Shown here piece after piece: positions 36,519 to 45,697 of a DNA stretch of 64,000 nucleotides (positions within the stretch are counted from its first letter, which is position 1; every line of letters begins with the position of its first letter). Below the pieces are notes generated by a model. It saw only the letters and a program-made list of their open reading frames with translations. It did not search any database and was not told the origin of the DNA. A program made the translations under genes and the position numbers. This stretch comes from an uncultured Verrucomicrobiales bacterium (GTDB taxonomy: Bacteria > Verrucomicrobiota > Verrucomicrobiia > Verrucomicrobiales > Akkermansiaceae), in NCBI GenBank assembly GCA_947039485.1, contig CAMQZC010000004.1:1-64000 (forward strand), given 5' to 3'.

Positions 36519-36923
36519 ATGATTCAACAAATCGATCACATCGGCATCGCAGTAACCAGCCTCGCCGCCGCTATCCCTCACTACCGTGACGCACTCGGTC
36601 TTGGCGAGCCTACCATTGATGAAGTACCCACCCAGAAAGTGCGTATTGCTATGTTCAACGTCGCAGGTGTTCATATCGAGCTTCTTGAGCCCACCAGTCC
36701 AGAGAGCCCCATCGCTAAGGCAATGGAGAAGAATGGCGGTCGCGGTATGATTCATCACATTGCTTTCAAGAGTGATGATGTTCTCGCTCAGCTTGCTACG
36801 GCTAAGGATGCCGGTTGCGCACTCATCAATGAAGTACCTGTCCCCGGCGCCCATGGTAGCCAAGTGGCATTCCTTCATCCTAAGTCCACCTTCGGTGTGC
36901 TCACCGAGTTCTGCCAGCACTAA
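36519..36923 (+). CDS. mce: methylmalonyl-CoA epimerase
   Basis: 134 aa, vicinal-oxygen-chelate fold. IDHIGIAVTSLAAAIPHYRDALG carries the first metal His, VHIELLEPTSPESPIAKAM the Glu block, RGMIHHIAFKSDD the second His and GSQVAFLHPKSTFGVLTEFCQ the final Glu. It interconverts (R)- and (S)-methylmalonyl-CoA, linking methylmalonyl-CoA mutase to the decarboxylase encoded just downstream. First gene of the operon, with high-expression codon bias like the rest. Confidence 0.95.
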   Translation: MIQQIDHIGIAVTSLAAAIPHYRDALGLGEPTIDEVPTQKVRIAMFNVAGVHIELLEPTSPESPIAKAMEKNGGRGMIHHIAFKSDDVLAQLATAKDAGCALINEVPVPGAHGSQVAFLHPKSTFGVLTEFCQH

Positions 36924-36997
36924 ATGCTGCTTGATGCCCTGAGCTGCTCAATGCAAGTGAAGGGCATTTCTTCTAATTTTTACAAAAAACAAAAACT

Positions 36998-38563
36998 ATG
37001 GCTATTGATCCCAAACTTATTGAAGATCTCGAAGCCCGCCGTGAGAAGGTTATCCTCTCTGGTGGTCAAGAAAAGATCGACAAGCGTCATGCTAAAGGCG
37101 ACTGGACTGCACGTGAGCGCATCTCCGGTCTCTTTGATGATGGCTCCTTTACGGAAATCGGCATGCACACACGTCACCACTGCTCCAACTTTGGTATGCA
37201 GAAGAAGTACATCCCCGGTGAAGGTGTTGTCTCAGGCTTCGGTCTCGTAGACGGTCGCCCAGTTGCGGCTGCTTCCTCCGACTTCCTCGCTCAAGGTGGC
37301 TCCCTGGGCTACATGCACGCGATGAAAATCTGTGATGCTCAGAACTACTCCATGAAGGGTGGTATGCCTATCCTGCAAATCAACGACTCCGGTGGCGCAC
37401 GCCTCCAAGAGGGTGTTGAAGCACTCTCTGGCTACTCCAACGTATTCTACAACAACGTCGCCGCTTCTGGTGTCGTGCCTCAGATTTCGCTCATCCTCGG
37501 CCCCTGCGCTGGTGGTGCAGCTTACTCCCCAGCACTCACTGACTTCATCATCATCCGCCAAGGCGGCTCCGCTGGTATGTACATCACGGGCCCCAAGGTC
37601 ATTGAGCAAGTCACCTACGAGAAGTGCACGATGGACGACATTGGCTCTGCCGCTGTCCACGCCTCCGTCTCCGGCAACGCCCACTTTGTGGCTAGCAGCG
37701 ACGAGCATGCCCTGCAAATCGCCAAGGCAATCCTCTCCTACCTCCCCAGCAACAACACTGAGGATCCCCCTCATGATTTGAGCATCGGTCTTGACCTGTC
37801 AGATGATGACGGCATGAACGAAATCATCCCTGAGAGTAACAGCACCCCTCTGGACGTGCAAAAAGTCATCAGCCGCGTCTGCGATACTGATAGCTTCTTG
37901 GAAGTACACAAGGACTTTGCAAAGAACATCGTCATTGGCTTTGGCCGCGTCTGCGGTGTGGTCGTAGGTATCATTGCTAATCAGCCCGCTGTCAAGGCAG
38001 GTTGCCTCGACATTGATGCATCTGACAAGGCTGCTCGCTTCATCCGTTGCTGCGACTGCTTCAACGTCCCAATTCTCAACCTCGTTGACGTACCGGGCTT
38101 CCTTCCTGGCAAGCAGCAAGAGCGCGGCGGTATCATCCGTCACGGTGCAAAGATGATCTTTGCCTACGCTGCTGCTACCGTGCCTAAGGTCACCATGATC
38201 CTGCGCAAAGCCTACGGTGGTGCTTACATCGCCATGTGCAACAAGGATCTTGGTGCTGATGTCGTGCTTGCATGGCCCACAGCTGAGATTGCCGTCATGG
38301 GTGCACCAGGTGCTATTCCAGTGCTCTACGGTCGTGAGCTTCGCGCTATCGAAGACCCAGTCGCTCGCGCAGCTCGCCAAGCAGAACTGCTTGCTGAGTA
38401 CATGGCCGCCTTCTACAACCCTTACGCTGCTGCCGCTGCGAACCAAGTCACCGAGGTAATCAATCCTAAGGAGACCCGCGCTCGCATCGCTCTGGCTCTG
38501 CGCACGCTGCTCAACAAGCGCGAAGTGCGCCCTGCTAAGAAGCACGGCAACATGCCTCTTTAA
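36998..38563 (+). CDS. mmdA: methylmalonyl-CoA decarboxylase alpha subunit (carboxyltransferase)
   Basis: 521 aa, acyl-CoA carboxyltransferase (crotonase-superfamily duplicated fold). LIEDLEARREKVILSGGQEKIDKRHAKGDWTARERI start, the N-domain oxyanion loops (NDSGGARLQEGVEALSGY, GPCAGGAAYSPALTDF) and the C-domain DVPGFLPGKQQERGGIIRHGAK and RKAYGGAYIAM are all present. It moves CO2 from methylmalonyl-CoA to the biotin of MmdC. In isolation it could be a propionyl-CoA carboxylase beta subunit; the adjoining OadG- and OadB-type genes favour the Na+-pump decarboxylase. Confidence 0.94.
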   Translation: MAIDPKLIEDLEARREKVILSGGQEKIDKRHAKGDWTARERISGLFDDGSFTEIGMHTRHHCSNFGMQKKYIPGEGVVSGFGLVDGRPVAAASSDFLAQGGSLGYMHAMKICDAQNYSMKGGMPILQINDSGGARLQEGVEALSGYSNVFYNNVAASGVVPQISLILGPCAGGAAYSPALTDFIIIRQGGSAGMYITGPKVIEQVTYEKCTMDDIGSAAVHASVSGNAHFVASSDEHALQIAKAILSYLPSNNTEDPPHDLSIGLDLSDDDGMNEIIPESNSTPLDVQKVISRVCDTDSFLEVHKDFAKNIVIGFGRVCGVVVGIIANQPAVKAGCLDIDASDKAARFIRCCDCFNVPILNLVDVPGFLPGKQQERGGIIRHGAKMIFAYAAATVPKVTMILRKAYGGAYIAMCNKDLGADVVLAWPTAEIAVMGAPGAIPVLYGRELRAIEDPVARAARQAELLAEYMAAFYNPYAAAAANQVTEVINPKETRARIALALRTLLNKREVRPAKKHGNMPL

Positions 38564-38584
38564 TCCAACCACTTATATCATATT

Positions 38585-39043
38585 ATGACATCCTTCCCCT
38601 CCACGATCATCGCGAATATCACGATGGACGATGTGTACTATCAGGTGACAGGGATGGCCGTGGTCTTTGCCTGCCTCATCTTCCTGAGCCTCATCTTGAC
38701 GGTCTCTGGTGGTATAGCAGTCAAAATGGAGCAAGTCAGCAAGGCCTCCGCAGCCGCCGCAAAGGCAGCTGCTGATGCCGCAGCCCTCGCGGCTGCACCT
38801 GCAACAGCCTCCGCGGCTGCTGCTGCTGAGATGAGCCCCGCTGAGGTCGCAGCCCTTGCAGCTGGCATCTATAATACCGCTCGCAGCAACATCACCCCCG
38901 AGGTCGTTGCCGCAATCGCCGCAGCCGTGCGTGTCACGCTAGGCTCAGAGCAGCGTATCCTTGCCATCAAACCCGTTAATCCCAGCTTCGCTCATGGCGG
39001 GCGAGCTGCTATCATGAACTCCCACTTTCCCAAAAAGGGCTAA
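38585..39043 (+). CDS. OadG-like small membrane subunit of the decarboxylase pump
   Basis: 152 aa. One membrane helix near residues 21-43 (GMAVVFACLIFLSLILTVSGGIAV), then a long Ala-rich linker (KASAAAAKAAADAAALAA...) and a C-terminal domain MSPAEVAALAAGIYNTARSN...VAAIAAAVRVTLG. Size, topology and position between the carboxyltransferase and biotin genes match the gamma/delta subunit (OadG/MmdD) that anchors the complex to the beta subunit. The Ala-rich linker matches OadG but makes homology hard to judge. 21 bp after mmdA. Confidence 0.85.
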   Translation: MTSFPSTIIANITMDDVYYQVTGMAVVFACLIFLSLILTVSGGIAVKMEQVSKASAAAAKAAADAAALAAAPATASAAAAAEMSPAEVAALAAGIYNTARSNITPEVVAAIAAAVRVTLGSEQRILAIKPVNPSFAHGGRAAIMNSHFPKKG

Positions 39044-39096
39044 GTGAGACACGCCAACTTTAAACAAACAAAATCAACCCAAAAAAATATAAGATA

Positions 39097-39489
39097 ATGA
39101 AACAACTCCGTATTACCGTAGCCGGCCAGACCTTTGATGTGACTGTTGAAACCATCGGTGGCAGCACCCCTTGCGCCGCTCCCGTTGCTGCACCAGTTGC
39201 TGCCTTCGCACCAGTTGCCCCCATCTCCGCTCCCGTATCTGCTCCCGTCGCTGCTCCTGTAGCTGCCGCTGGTACAGGCACACCCGTAGCTAGCCCCCTC
39301 GCTGGTAAGGTAGTCTCCCTCGACGTCGCCCCCGGTGCCATCGTGAAAGAAGGCGACCAAATCCTCACTCTTGAAGCGATGAAGATGAACACCGTTATCT
39401 CCGCAGCATGCGACGGTACCGTGAGCGCCTTCACCGTCGTTCCTGGTGAAACAGTGACCGAAGGTCAGCCTCTGGCATTCATCGCCTAA
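39097..39489 (+). CDS. mmdC: biotin carboxyl carrier subunit of methylmalonyl-CoA decarboxylase
   Basis: 130 aa. N-terminal beta strands (KQLRITVAGQTFDVTVE), an Ala-Pro-Val swinging linker (residues 27-66) and a biotinyl domain with the modification site EAMKM (Lys96) in TLEAMKMNTV. Biotin carries CO2 from the alpha subunit to the beta subunit. The linker coding DNA is repetitive (APVAAPVAA) but free of frame damage. Confidence 0.95.
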   Translation: MKQLRITVAGQTFDVTVETIGGSTPCAAPVAAPVAAFAPVAPISAPVSAPVAAPVAAAGTGTPVASPLAGKVVSLDVAPGAIVKEGDQILTLEAMKMNTVISAACDGTVSAFTVVPGETVTEGQPLAFIA

Positions 39490-39512
39490 GCCATCCCTTG
39501 ATAGCCCCTGAG

Positions 39513-39557
39513 TAGTTGTCATAAGACGCAGTAAGTGCTGCGCCTGATGGGCAACTA
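39513..39557 (+). other. intercistronic hairpin between mmdC and mmdB
   Basis: Imperfect but long inverted repeat: TAGTTG at the base pairs with CAACTA and CGCAG near the top with CTGCG around a 6-nt loop, about 16 pairs in all. No T-run follows, so it is not a simple terminator; it may protect or tune the 5' end of the mmdB part of the message. Confidence 0.55.
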
Positions 39558-39588
39558 ACTGGGGATAAACTAACAAAAAATCACCAAT

Positions 39589-40992
39589 ATGGAAGGATTT
39601 ATCAACTCCCTGATGAACTTCGTCTCAGGCATGGGTATTTTTGCCCTCACGCCTCAGATGTGTATCATGTGGGGTGTCGTGATTCTCATGCTCTATATGG
39701 GTGTTGCAAAGCAGTTTGAACCGCTGCTGATGGTGCCAATCGCTTTTGGTGCCCTCATTGCCAACATCCCAGACAATGGCATGGTCATCACTCAGGCGCA
39801 AAAAGAAGTTGTCGCCATCAAGGAAGGCAAGGTATTGCGCACGCAAATGCGCGATGTGGGCTTCATTAAAGTAGCCGTCGTCCCCTACGAGTCGAAAGCA
39901 GCACCTGCCAAGGGTGTGACCCCTGAGGTCCAAGCAGAGTATGAAAAAGCTATGCATGTACCCATGGTTGCCAAGGACGCAGTCGATAAAGACGGCAATA
40001 AGATCAAAGGCCAGCTCTCGCTGGAAGGTCAACATGCCAATCACTTTGTCATCACAAGCCTCCATGGTGGTCTCTTTGACTTCATGGGTCTTGGTATCCG
40101 TGCTGAGATATTCCCCCCCATCATCTTCTTGGGTGTGGGTGCTCTTACCGACTTTGGTCCTCTGCTTGCATCGCCCAAGGCGCTGCTGCTGGGAGCTGCT
40201 GCGCAGGGTGGTGTTGCATTCACCTTCCTTGCTGCGATGGCTCTGGGCTTCACCCGTGAGCAATCATCTGCAATCGGCATCATCGGTGGTGCAGACGGTC
40301 CTACCTCAATCCTGCTCGCCTCCAAGCTTGCACCTGAGCTCCTCGGCGCTATCGCCGTGGCCGCCTACACCTACATGGCGCTTGTTCCGCTGATTCAGCC
40401 GCCATTTATGAAGCTGCTAACCACAGAGAAGCAGCGCAAGATTAAGATGAAGAGCCTGCGAATCGTCTCCAAGTCAGAGAAGTTATTCTTTGCCGTGGTT
40501 GTGACCATCGTTACCATCCTCATCTGCCCTGATGCTGCCCCCCTCCTTGGGATGCTCATGATGGGTAACTTCCTGCGAGAGTGTCAGGTCACTGACCGTC
40601 TCGTGAGCTGCGCTCAAAATGAGCTCCTCAACGTCACCACCATCTTCTTGGGCGTGGCTGTGGGTCTCACCATGCAAGGTGATCGCTTCCTGCAAATGCA
40701 GACGCTGATGATTATTGGCCTTGGTGTTGTGGCTTTTGCCATCGCTACCTGCTGTGGTCTCGCCTGCGCTCAACTCATGAACCTCGTTCCCGGTTGGAGC
40801 AAGAGCCCCATCAACCCCCTCATCGGCTCCGCTGGTGTATCCGCCGTGCCAATGGCTGCGCGCGTATCACACGTCGTGGGTCAGGAGGCTGACCGTAGCA
40901 ACTTCCTGCTCATGCATGCCATGGGCCCCAACGTCGCAGGTGTCATTGGCACAGCCGTTGTAGCGGGTTACTACATCAGTACCCTCACCTAA
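39589..40992 (+). CDS. mmdB: methylmalonyl-CoA/oxaloacetate decarboxylase beta subunit, Na+ pump
   Basis: 467 aa, multi-helix inner-membrane protein. The family's sodium-site motif is clear in IGIIGGADGPTSILLASKL, together with GVGALTDFGPLLASPKALLLGAAAQGG and the C-terminal NPLIGSAGVSAVPMAARVS and HAMGPNVAGVIGTAVVAGY. It decarboxylates carboxybiotin and exports Na+, conserving energy from propionate formation. It carries a moderate insert (about 70 residues near 66-150) compared with classical OadB. Last gene of the operon, followed by a strong terminator. Confidence 0.95.
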   Translation: MEGFINSLMNFVSGMGIFALTPQMCIMWGVVILMLYMGVAKQFEPLLMVPIAFGALIANIPDNGMVITQAQKEVVAIKEGKVLRTQMRDVGFIKVAVVPYESKAAPAKGVTPEVQAEYEKAMHVPMVAKDAVDKDGNKIKGQLSLEGQHANHFVITSLHGGLFDFMGLGIRAEIFPPIIFLGVGALTDFGPLLASPKALLLGAAAQGGVAFTFLAAMALGFTREQSSAIGIIGGADGPTSILLASKLAPELLGAIAVAAYTYMALVPLIQPPFMKLLTTEKQRKIKMKSLRIVSKSEKLFFAVVVTIVTILICPDAAPLLGMLMMGNFLRECQVTDRLVSCAQNELLNVTTIFLGVAVGLTMQGDRFLQMQTLMIIGLGVVAFAIATCCGLACAQLMNLVPGWSKSPINPLIGSAGVSAVPMAARVSHVVGQEADRSNFLLMHAMGPNVAGVIGTAVVAGYYISTLT

Positions 40993-41011
40993 GAGTTTGA
41001 TTGAAAAAAAT

Positions 41012-41050
41012 CTCAAACCACCTAGCTCCTAGAGCTAGGTGGTTTTTTTG
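41012..41050 (+). terminator. terminator of the mce-mmd operon
   Basis: 14-bp perfect stem (41015-41028 with 41032-41045), 3-nt loop and seven Ts. Confidence 0.92.
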
Positions 41051-41451
41051 TCGCTGGAGGGCGCTTAACTTGGCCTTGGTGATAGCTACTACATAGCGTA
41101 GCTAACAAGCAGATTGGGCTAGGATACCCATAGCAAAGCCGATGCAGCTGCCGATGCGGCCGTTCTTCTCATCCTCGGCTCACCGCGGGCAAAGGAACTT
41201 TGATCTATTGCCGATGGCTTCATACACGGAGGGTATACCTATACTGTGCTCTATCGTAGTGAGATTTTTTGCTTGTATTATGCGTTGCTTTTTGTTATGG
41301 TGACCGTGTATTGCTTTTTTCTCTTTTTTGATTCCTGTAAAGTCGTCTAAATTAGTGATTTGTCGTATACTTCACTTCCTTGTAAGGGCTGGGCAGTCTT
41401 GCCAGATTGTTACAGAATAAAAACCACCGAAGAACCTAAACTTCACCCATT
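41051..41451. other. gene-free leader region of the PEP-CTERM protein
   Basis: Left half is GC-rich and right half AT-rich, ending in the 5' leader of the next gene. TATACT at 41367-41372 could be a -10 box, but no good -35 lies at the right distance. A short reverse frame (DEKNGRIGSCIGFAMG...) near 41100-41180 may be a gene scrap; not assigned. Confidence 0.45.
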
Positions 41452-44400
41452 ATGAAATTAAAGATTAATCACTCACTCCGCCAGGCTCTCTATGGCGCCA
41501 TGATTACCGCAGTTGCCCCAGTGGCAACCATGTCGACGACTACTCTCTCTGCCGCGGCCATCGTCTGTGTCCTCGCCGCTCCTCAGGCCTCGGCTGCGGA
41601 TATTGACATCAATGTAAGCAATAGCTCTCTCTGGAGCACAGGGACGGCTGAGGATACGATTTTCGCGGATATTAGCCCTGGGTACATTGGTTATGGATTT
41701 ACGACAACAGCAGGTACTCTTGTCCTTTTTGAGATGAGCCTTAATAATGGCTTTTCTAATCAGACCTATACATTTGATTCGGTCGTGCGTGACGCTACGA
41801 AGGAGGAGCTCAATACTAAATATGCTCTCGGGAAAACTGCTGCTGAACTTGCTTCAATGAGCAAAGCAGACGTAGACGCCCTTGCTGCAGCAAAGGGCTA
41901 TACGGGTAGTATTAATACCAACTTTACTGTATCTAATCAAAACTATATTTTCACCAAAGACATGAGTGGCTTCTCTGGGGATATTATGACGTCTACGACC
42001 GGCCAGTTGAATCTTAAATTTACAGGTGACACTCGTACAGGTGCAGCGCTTGACGCGGTCTCTGGTACGGGTGAGATCAATCTGCAAGACAAAGAGGCCG
42101 CGGTCACCTATGATATAGCTGGTCAATCCACAGTGAAGAATACTAGTATCACGTCAAAGACTATTACATTCAACGCAACGGCTGGCTCCTCTACCTACAC
42201 AGTGAGCAGCGATATGAATGCTAAAACAGGCATCACACTCGGCGCGAATGCTCATGTCAAGACGGCAGGAAGCGCGTCAGTTGTGACTCCTAACCTCACC
42301 GTTGGTACAGGCGGTTCGTTTACCGTTTCCACAGGGACATCCCTGAGTCTTAGTACCTCGACTGGCTCTGTCAAGATGGAGGGCGGTAGCACACTCAAGC
42401 TGACTTCGGGTGCGACGATGGATTCCTTGACGCTGTTGGGTGGTAAGGCTCTTCTTGATATCGTTCTTTCATCGACGACGCCAAGCCTGACACTTGGGGA
42501 CTTTGCGAATGCAGGTGCGCTTGCAACGGAAAGTGCTTTTGACTTTAACATCAACTACTCTTCTCTATTGGTAACAGGTGATTTCTTCACCCTGATATCA
42601 GGTGTCACTGATTCGACCTTATTTGGAAATCTCGATGCAGCTACACTCAAATTCTATGACAGCAATGGCATTTTGGATGAGAATGTGACAGGCGTCCTCT
42701 CCGTTGATGCTAATGGTAACCTTATTGTGACGGTGGAAACAACAAACGTTGTTCTCGACTGGGCTGCAGGCGATGGAACATGGTCTACAGGTACAGCTGG
42801 CTTTAATGGCAAAGACTTTGTGGCAGGCTCTGACGTGCGCTTCTTAGGCGGTAATGCAACTACCCCTGCAGCAAGCACAGTGACCCTAGGGTCGGATGTC
42901 GCTGCCGGTGTTGTTACAATTGCTGCATATGCAGATATTACACTTGATACGGGCTCCTATATCTTTAGCGCTGAACAGATCGCTATCGGGACGGAGTCTT
43001 CCCTGACATTGGCTCAGACCTTGAGTTCTGGCAATGTCTCGATGTATGTGTCGGGGGATGCGAGCGCTAGCTTGACATTGACTGCAAATGCAAGTGGCAG
43101 CAACATTATTCTCAATGGAGGCCATGGTGCAAACTACCAAGGCCAGCTTACAATTGCAGCAGGTGTGGCAACGATGTCCTTGTCCGAGTTTACATCTCTC
43201 TCTGCGCTCAATCTGGCAGCTGGTTCGAGCTTTAGTGTCAATGACAAAATCACCACGAATGATTTAGATCTGACTAAGGTGAGTGGTGCAGGCGAGTTGG
43301 TTCTTTCCCTTCAAGGTGAATTGTATGACTGGGGTGGTTCAGGCACTTATGTGAGTGTTAAGCTCTCAGACGGCTTTACAGGTGACTTGCGCTTGACTTC
43401 TGGTTTGCTAGATGCTCAGGATAGCACATTGGTGGGTGTCAAGACCCTCGTGCTTCAGAATGCAGGCATCGTTTTCCGCCGCAATGTAACAATAGCCAAA
43501 GATATTCAGGTAGCTGATAACTCAACTGCTTATTTTCGCGCATACGGGGGGGCTGGAAATGCCTTCGTTAGCGGGGCCATCACAGGTGATGCAACGACGA
43601 CAATTGCGCAAACGGACTTGGGTCATATCACCTTGAACGACATCAGCGCATTTAAGGGTACGATCTCCGTCAGGGGCGGGTCTCTTACGATTGCTGGTGG
43701 TACGGATGCCTCTGCTCCTATGAAGGCGGACATCAAGGCTATTGATGTACGGGGTGGCAAGACGCTCAACTTAGGCGCCAATACTGATATTACCGTTGGT
43801 ACCCTGGCAGGCTCTGACCAAGCAATCACTCTGGGTGATAATGCCAACCTTAATGTAGGAGGTAAACTCAGCGTCAACTCTGCGGTGACACTTGGAACTG
43901 GCTCCAAAATTAATCTCCTTGACAATGCTACGCTGTTGTTCAATGGGACATCGACGACGACGGCTGGATCCAGCATCGTGGTCTCTCATGGCGCATCTAT
44001 CGTGAGTAATACTGGTGCCTCGTTGACACTTGCGGGCAATATCGTCAGTGCTGAAGGTTCTGCCACTTCAGATCTGCTGACAATGTCTGGCAATATGAAG
44101 ATTTATGGGAATATCAATCTTGTTGGTGATCTGGTATTCACGGACGGGACTATTAACCTTGGTGTGGGTGATAAATCGGCTTTGACAATTGCGGCTGATT
44201 CCATACAGCTCAATGCTGGCGCGACGCTTGTCGTGTCTCATCAAGGACATAATGGTACGGATAAATTTAATACGGATCTCATTCTTAATGGTGGCACGCT
44301 CTCGCTCTTCGATATGGGGAATAAGGGAAGGCCAGGTCACGAAAATGCTGGTGATAGTATTGCCTTTAAAGCGCTTAATGTGATAGCAGATAGCAAGATA

Positions 44401-45609
44401 TTACTTAATGATTATAATGGTGGATTTACCTTTGATACGCTGAGTGGTAATGCTAATCTTAGGATCGAAGCAAATGCCGGCGAGGCAAATCATGTTAGAT
44501 TCAATGGAGTGACGGACTATCATGGGACGCTTAACTACACTGGCAATGCATCCCTGTCTAGCCTCATCTTTGCTGGTACCATCAGCCAGAGCTCGGGGAA
44601 GCACATGACGGTGACTGGCGGCCATGCTGTCAATGCTGATGGCAACCTTCGCTTTACAGGTCAAGGCGGCGCAACATTCGATAGCGTTATTCAGGATAAC
44701 GGTGCTACCGTAGGCTCCCTGAATATTGCTGGTGGTTTTGACCTCAACCTCAATGCTAACAATACCTATAGCGGTAATACCGTGATTACAGGTGATCTTG
44801 TTAACGATGCTACCACAGTAACGGCAGGCAACAATGGGGCCTTTGGCACTGGCGCAGTCACAGCTACGGGCAATGCAGATGTCATCATCAAGAATGGAGT
44901 CACCATCGCCAACAGCGTGACAGTCTCCGCAGGCGCTGATCTCATTGTCAAGGGCACTGATACTACGAGCAATAAGATTACGGTAAGCACAAAAACAGGT
45001 ATTGCGACATCTACAGCAACGCTCAGCGGAATCTCCGCTGGTAGCATCACCTCTGCGACCCTCAGTAATGCCACTCTTAATCTTGCTGGGGCCACAACGG
45101 TGACCACACTCGATCTGTCCAATGGCGCGACTCTCGCTGCTATTGGTGGTAATGCCACACTTACGGCGACGGATGTGATCATTGCTGCTTCTGTAGCTGA
45201 TGGCACACTCACAATTACCGAAGGTGTTGTATCCCCCTTAGGCGATATCACGAGCACAAACCTCAGCATCAGTAGCCTCGGGGATGTCTCAACGATCATT
45301 AACGGCTCCCTCATCCTCAATATTGAGTTGACGGCAGACGAGTATGCGGCATTCACTAGTCTCAATGAGTTCCTCACCTTCACGGTTGATGGCTTGAAGT
45401 CACTGGATGGTGTCGATCTGAGCACTATCACCATTAACTTAGGTGATGGCACAGATTCGACTCAGTTTAATCCGGCGGACTTCTACATCAATTCGGCGGG
45501 TGATGTGACCTTTACCTCCTCGGCCTCTGTCCCTGAGCCAAGTACTGCGGTGCTGAGTCTTCTCGCGCTTGCTGGTCTCGCTGCTCGCCGCCGCCGCAAG
45601 CAAGCCTAA
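41452..45609 (+). CDS. giant secreted surface protein with autotransporter-type repeats and PEP-CTERM signal
   Basis: 1385 aa. A long signal peptide (residues 1-48, ending ...APQASA), then a Ser/Thr/Gly/Asp-rich parallel-beta chain with repeated strand patterns (TLGTGSKINLLDNATLLFNG) and one clear passenger repeat LNLNANNTYSGNTVITGDL of the type called autotransporter-associated beta-strand repeat. VLDWAAGDGTWSTGTAGFNG is another common motif of this class. The end is VPEPSTAVLSLLALAGLAARRRRKQ: PEP motif, membrane helix and Arg cluster, the sorting signal read by exosortase, so no beta-barrel translocator is expected. Likely an adhesin or surface structural protein. Nearly no Cys or Lys in the passenger; more even base use than neighbours. 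Confidence 0.9.
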   Translation: MKLKINHSLRQALYGAMITAVAPVATMSTTTLSAAAIVCVLAAPQASAADIDINVSNSSLWSTGTAEDTIFADISPGYIGYGFTTTAGTLVLFEMSLNNGFSNQTYTFDSVVRDATKEELNTKYALGKTAAELASMSKADVDALAAAKGYTGSINTNFTVSNQNYIFTKDMSGFSGDIMTSTTGQLNLKFTGDTRTGAALDAVSGTGEINLQDKEAAVTYDIAGQSTVKNTSITSKTITFNATAGSSTYTVSSDMNAKTGITLGANAHVKTAGSASVVTPNLTVGTGGSFTVSTGTSLSLSTSTGSVKMEGGSTLKLTSGATMDSLTLLGGKALLDIVLSSTTPSLTLGDFANAGALATESAFDFNINYSSLLVTGDFFTLISGVTDSTLFGNLDAATLKFYDSNGILDENVTGVLSVDANGNLIVTVETTNVVLDWAAGDGTWSTGTAGFNGKDFVAGSDVRFLGGNATTPAASTVTLGSDVAAGVVTIAAYADITLDTGSYIFSAEQIAIGTESSLTLAQTLSSGNVSMYVSGDASASLTLTANASGSNIILNGGHGANYQGQLTIAAGVATMSLSEFTSLSALNLAAGSSFSVNDKITTNDLDLTKVSGAGELVLSLQGELYDWGGSGTYVSVKLSDGFTGDLRLTSGLLDAQDSTLVGVKTLVLQNAGIVFRRNVTIAKDIQVADNSTAYFRAYGGAGNAFVSGAITGDATTTIAQTDLGHITLNDISAFKGTISVRGGSLTIAGGTDASAPMKADIKAIDVRGGKTLNLGANTDITVGTLAGSDQAITLGDNANLNVGGKLSVNSAVTLGTGSKINLLDNATLLFNGTSTTTAGSSIVVSHGASIVSNTGASLTLAGNIVSAEGSATSDLLTMSGNMKIYGNINLVGDLVFTDGTINLGVGDKSALTIAADSIQLNAGATLVVSHQGHNGTDKFNTDLILNGGTLSLFDMGNKGRPGHENAGDSIAFKALNVIADSKILLNDYNGGFTFDTLSGNANLRIEANAGEANHVRFNGVTDYHGTLNYTGNASLSSLIFAGTISQSSGKHMTVTGGHAVNADGNLRFTGQGGATFDSVIQDNGATVGSLNIAGGFDLNLNANNTYSGNTVITGDLVNDATTVTAGNNGAFGTGAVTATGNADVIIKNGVTIANSVTVSAGADLIVKGTDTTSNKITVSTKTGIATSTATLSGISAGSITSATLSNATLNLAGATTVTTLDLSNGATLAAIGGNATLTATDVIIAASVADGTLTITEGVVSPLGDITSTNLSISSLGDVSTIINGSLILNIELTADEYAAFTSLNEFLTFTVDGLKSLDGVDLSTITINLGDGTDSTQFNPADFYINSAGDVTFTSSASVPEPSTAVLSLLALAGLAARRRRKQA

Positions 45610-45639
45610 GGCTCGCGCTGCTAAAGCAAATAATTATTA

Positions 45640-45678
45640 AGCCGCCTAGCTCATGATGAGCTAGGCGGCTTTTTTTTG
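45640..45678. terminator. bidirectional terminator
   Basis: Perfect palindrome GCCGCCTAGCTCAT-G-ATGAGCTAGGCGGC at 45641-45669 followed by eight Ts. It lies between the converging PEP-CTERM and M16 genes. Its core GCCTAGCTC word resembles the stem of the 41015 terminator. Confidence 0.9.
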
Positions 45679-45697
45679 AGGAGCTGTTGAGCGTTTT

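Noticed and set aside
36998-40992. Oxaloacetate decarboxylase
   Set aside because: The alpha subunit is an acyl-CoA carboxyltransferase, not a pyruvate-carboxylase-type OadA, and methylmalonyl-CoA epimerase leads the operon.
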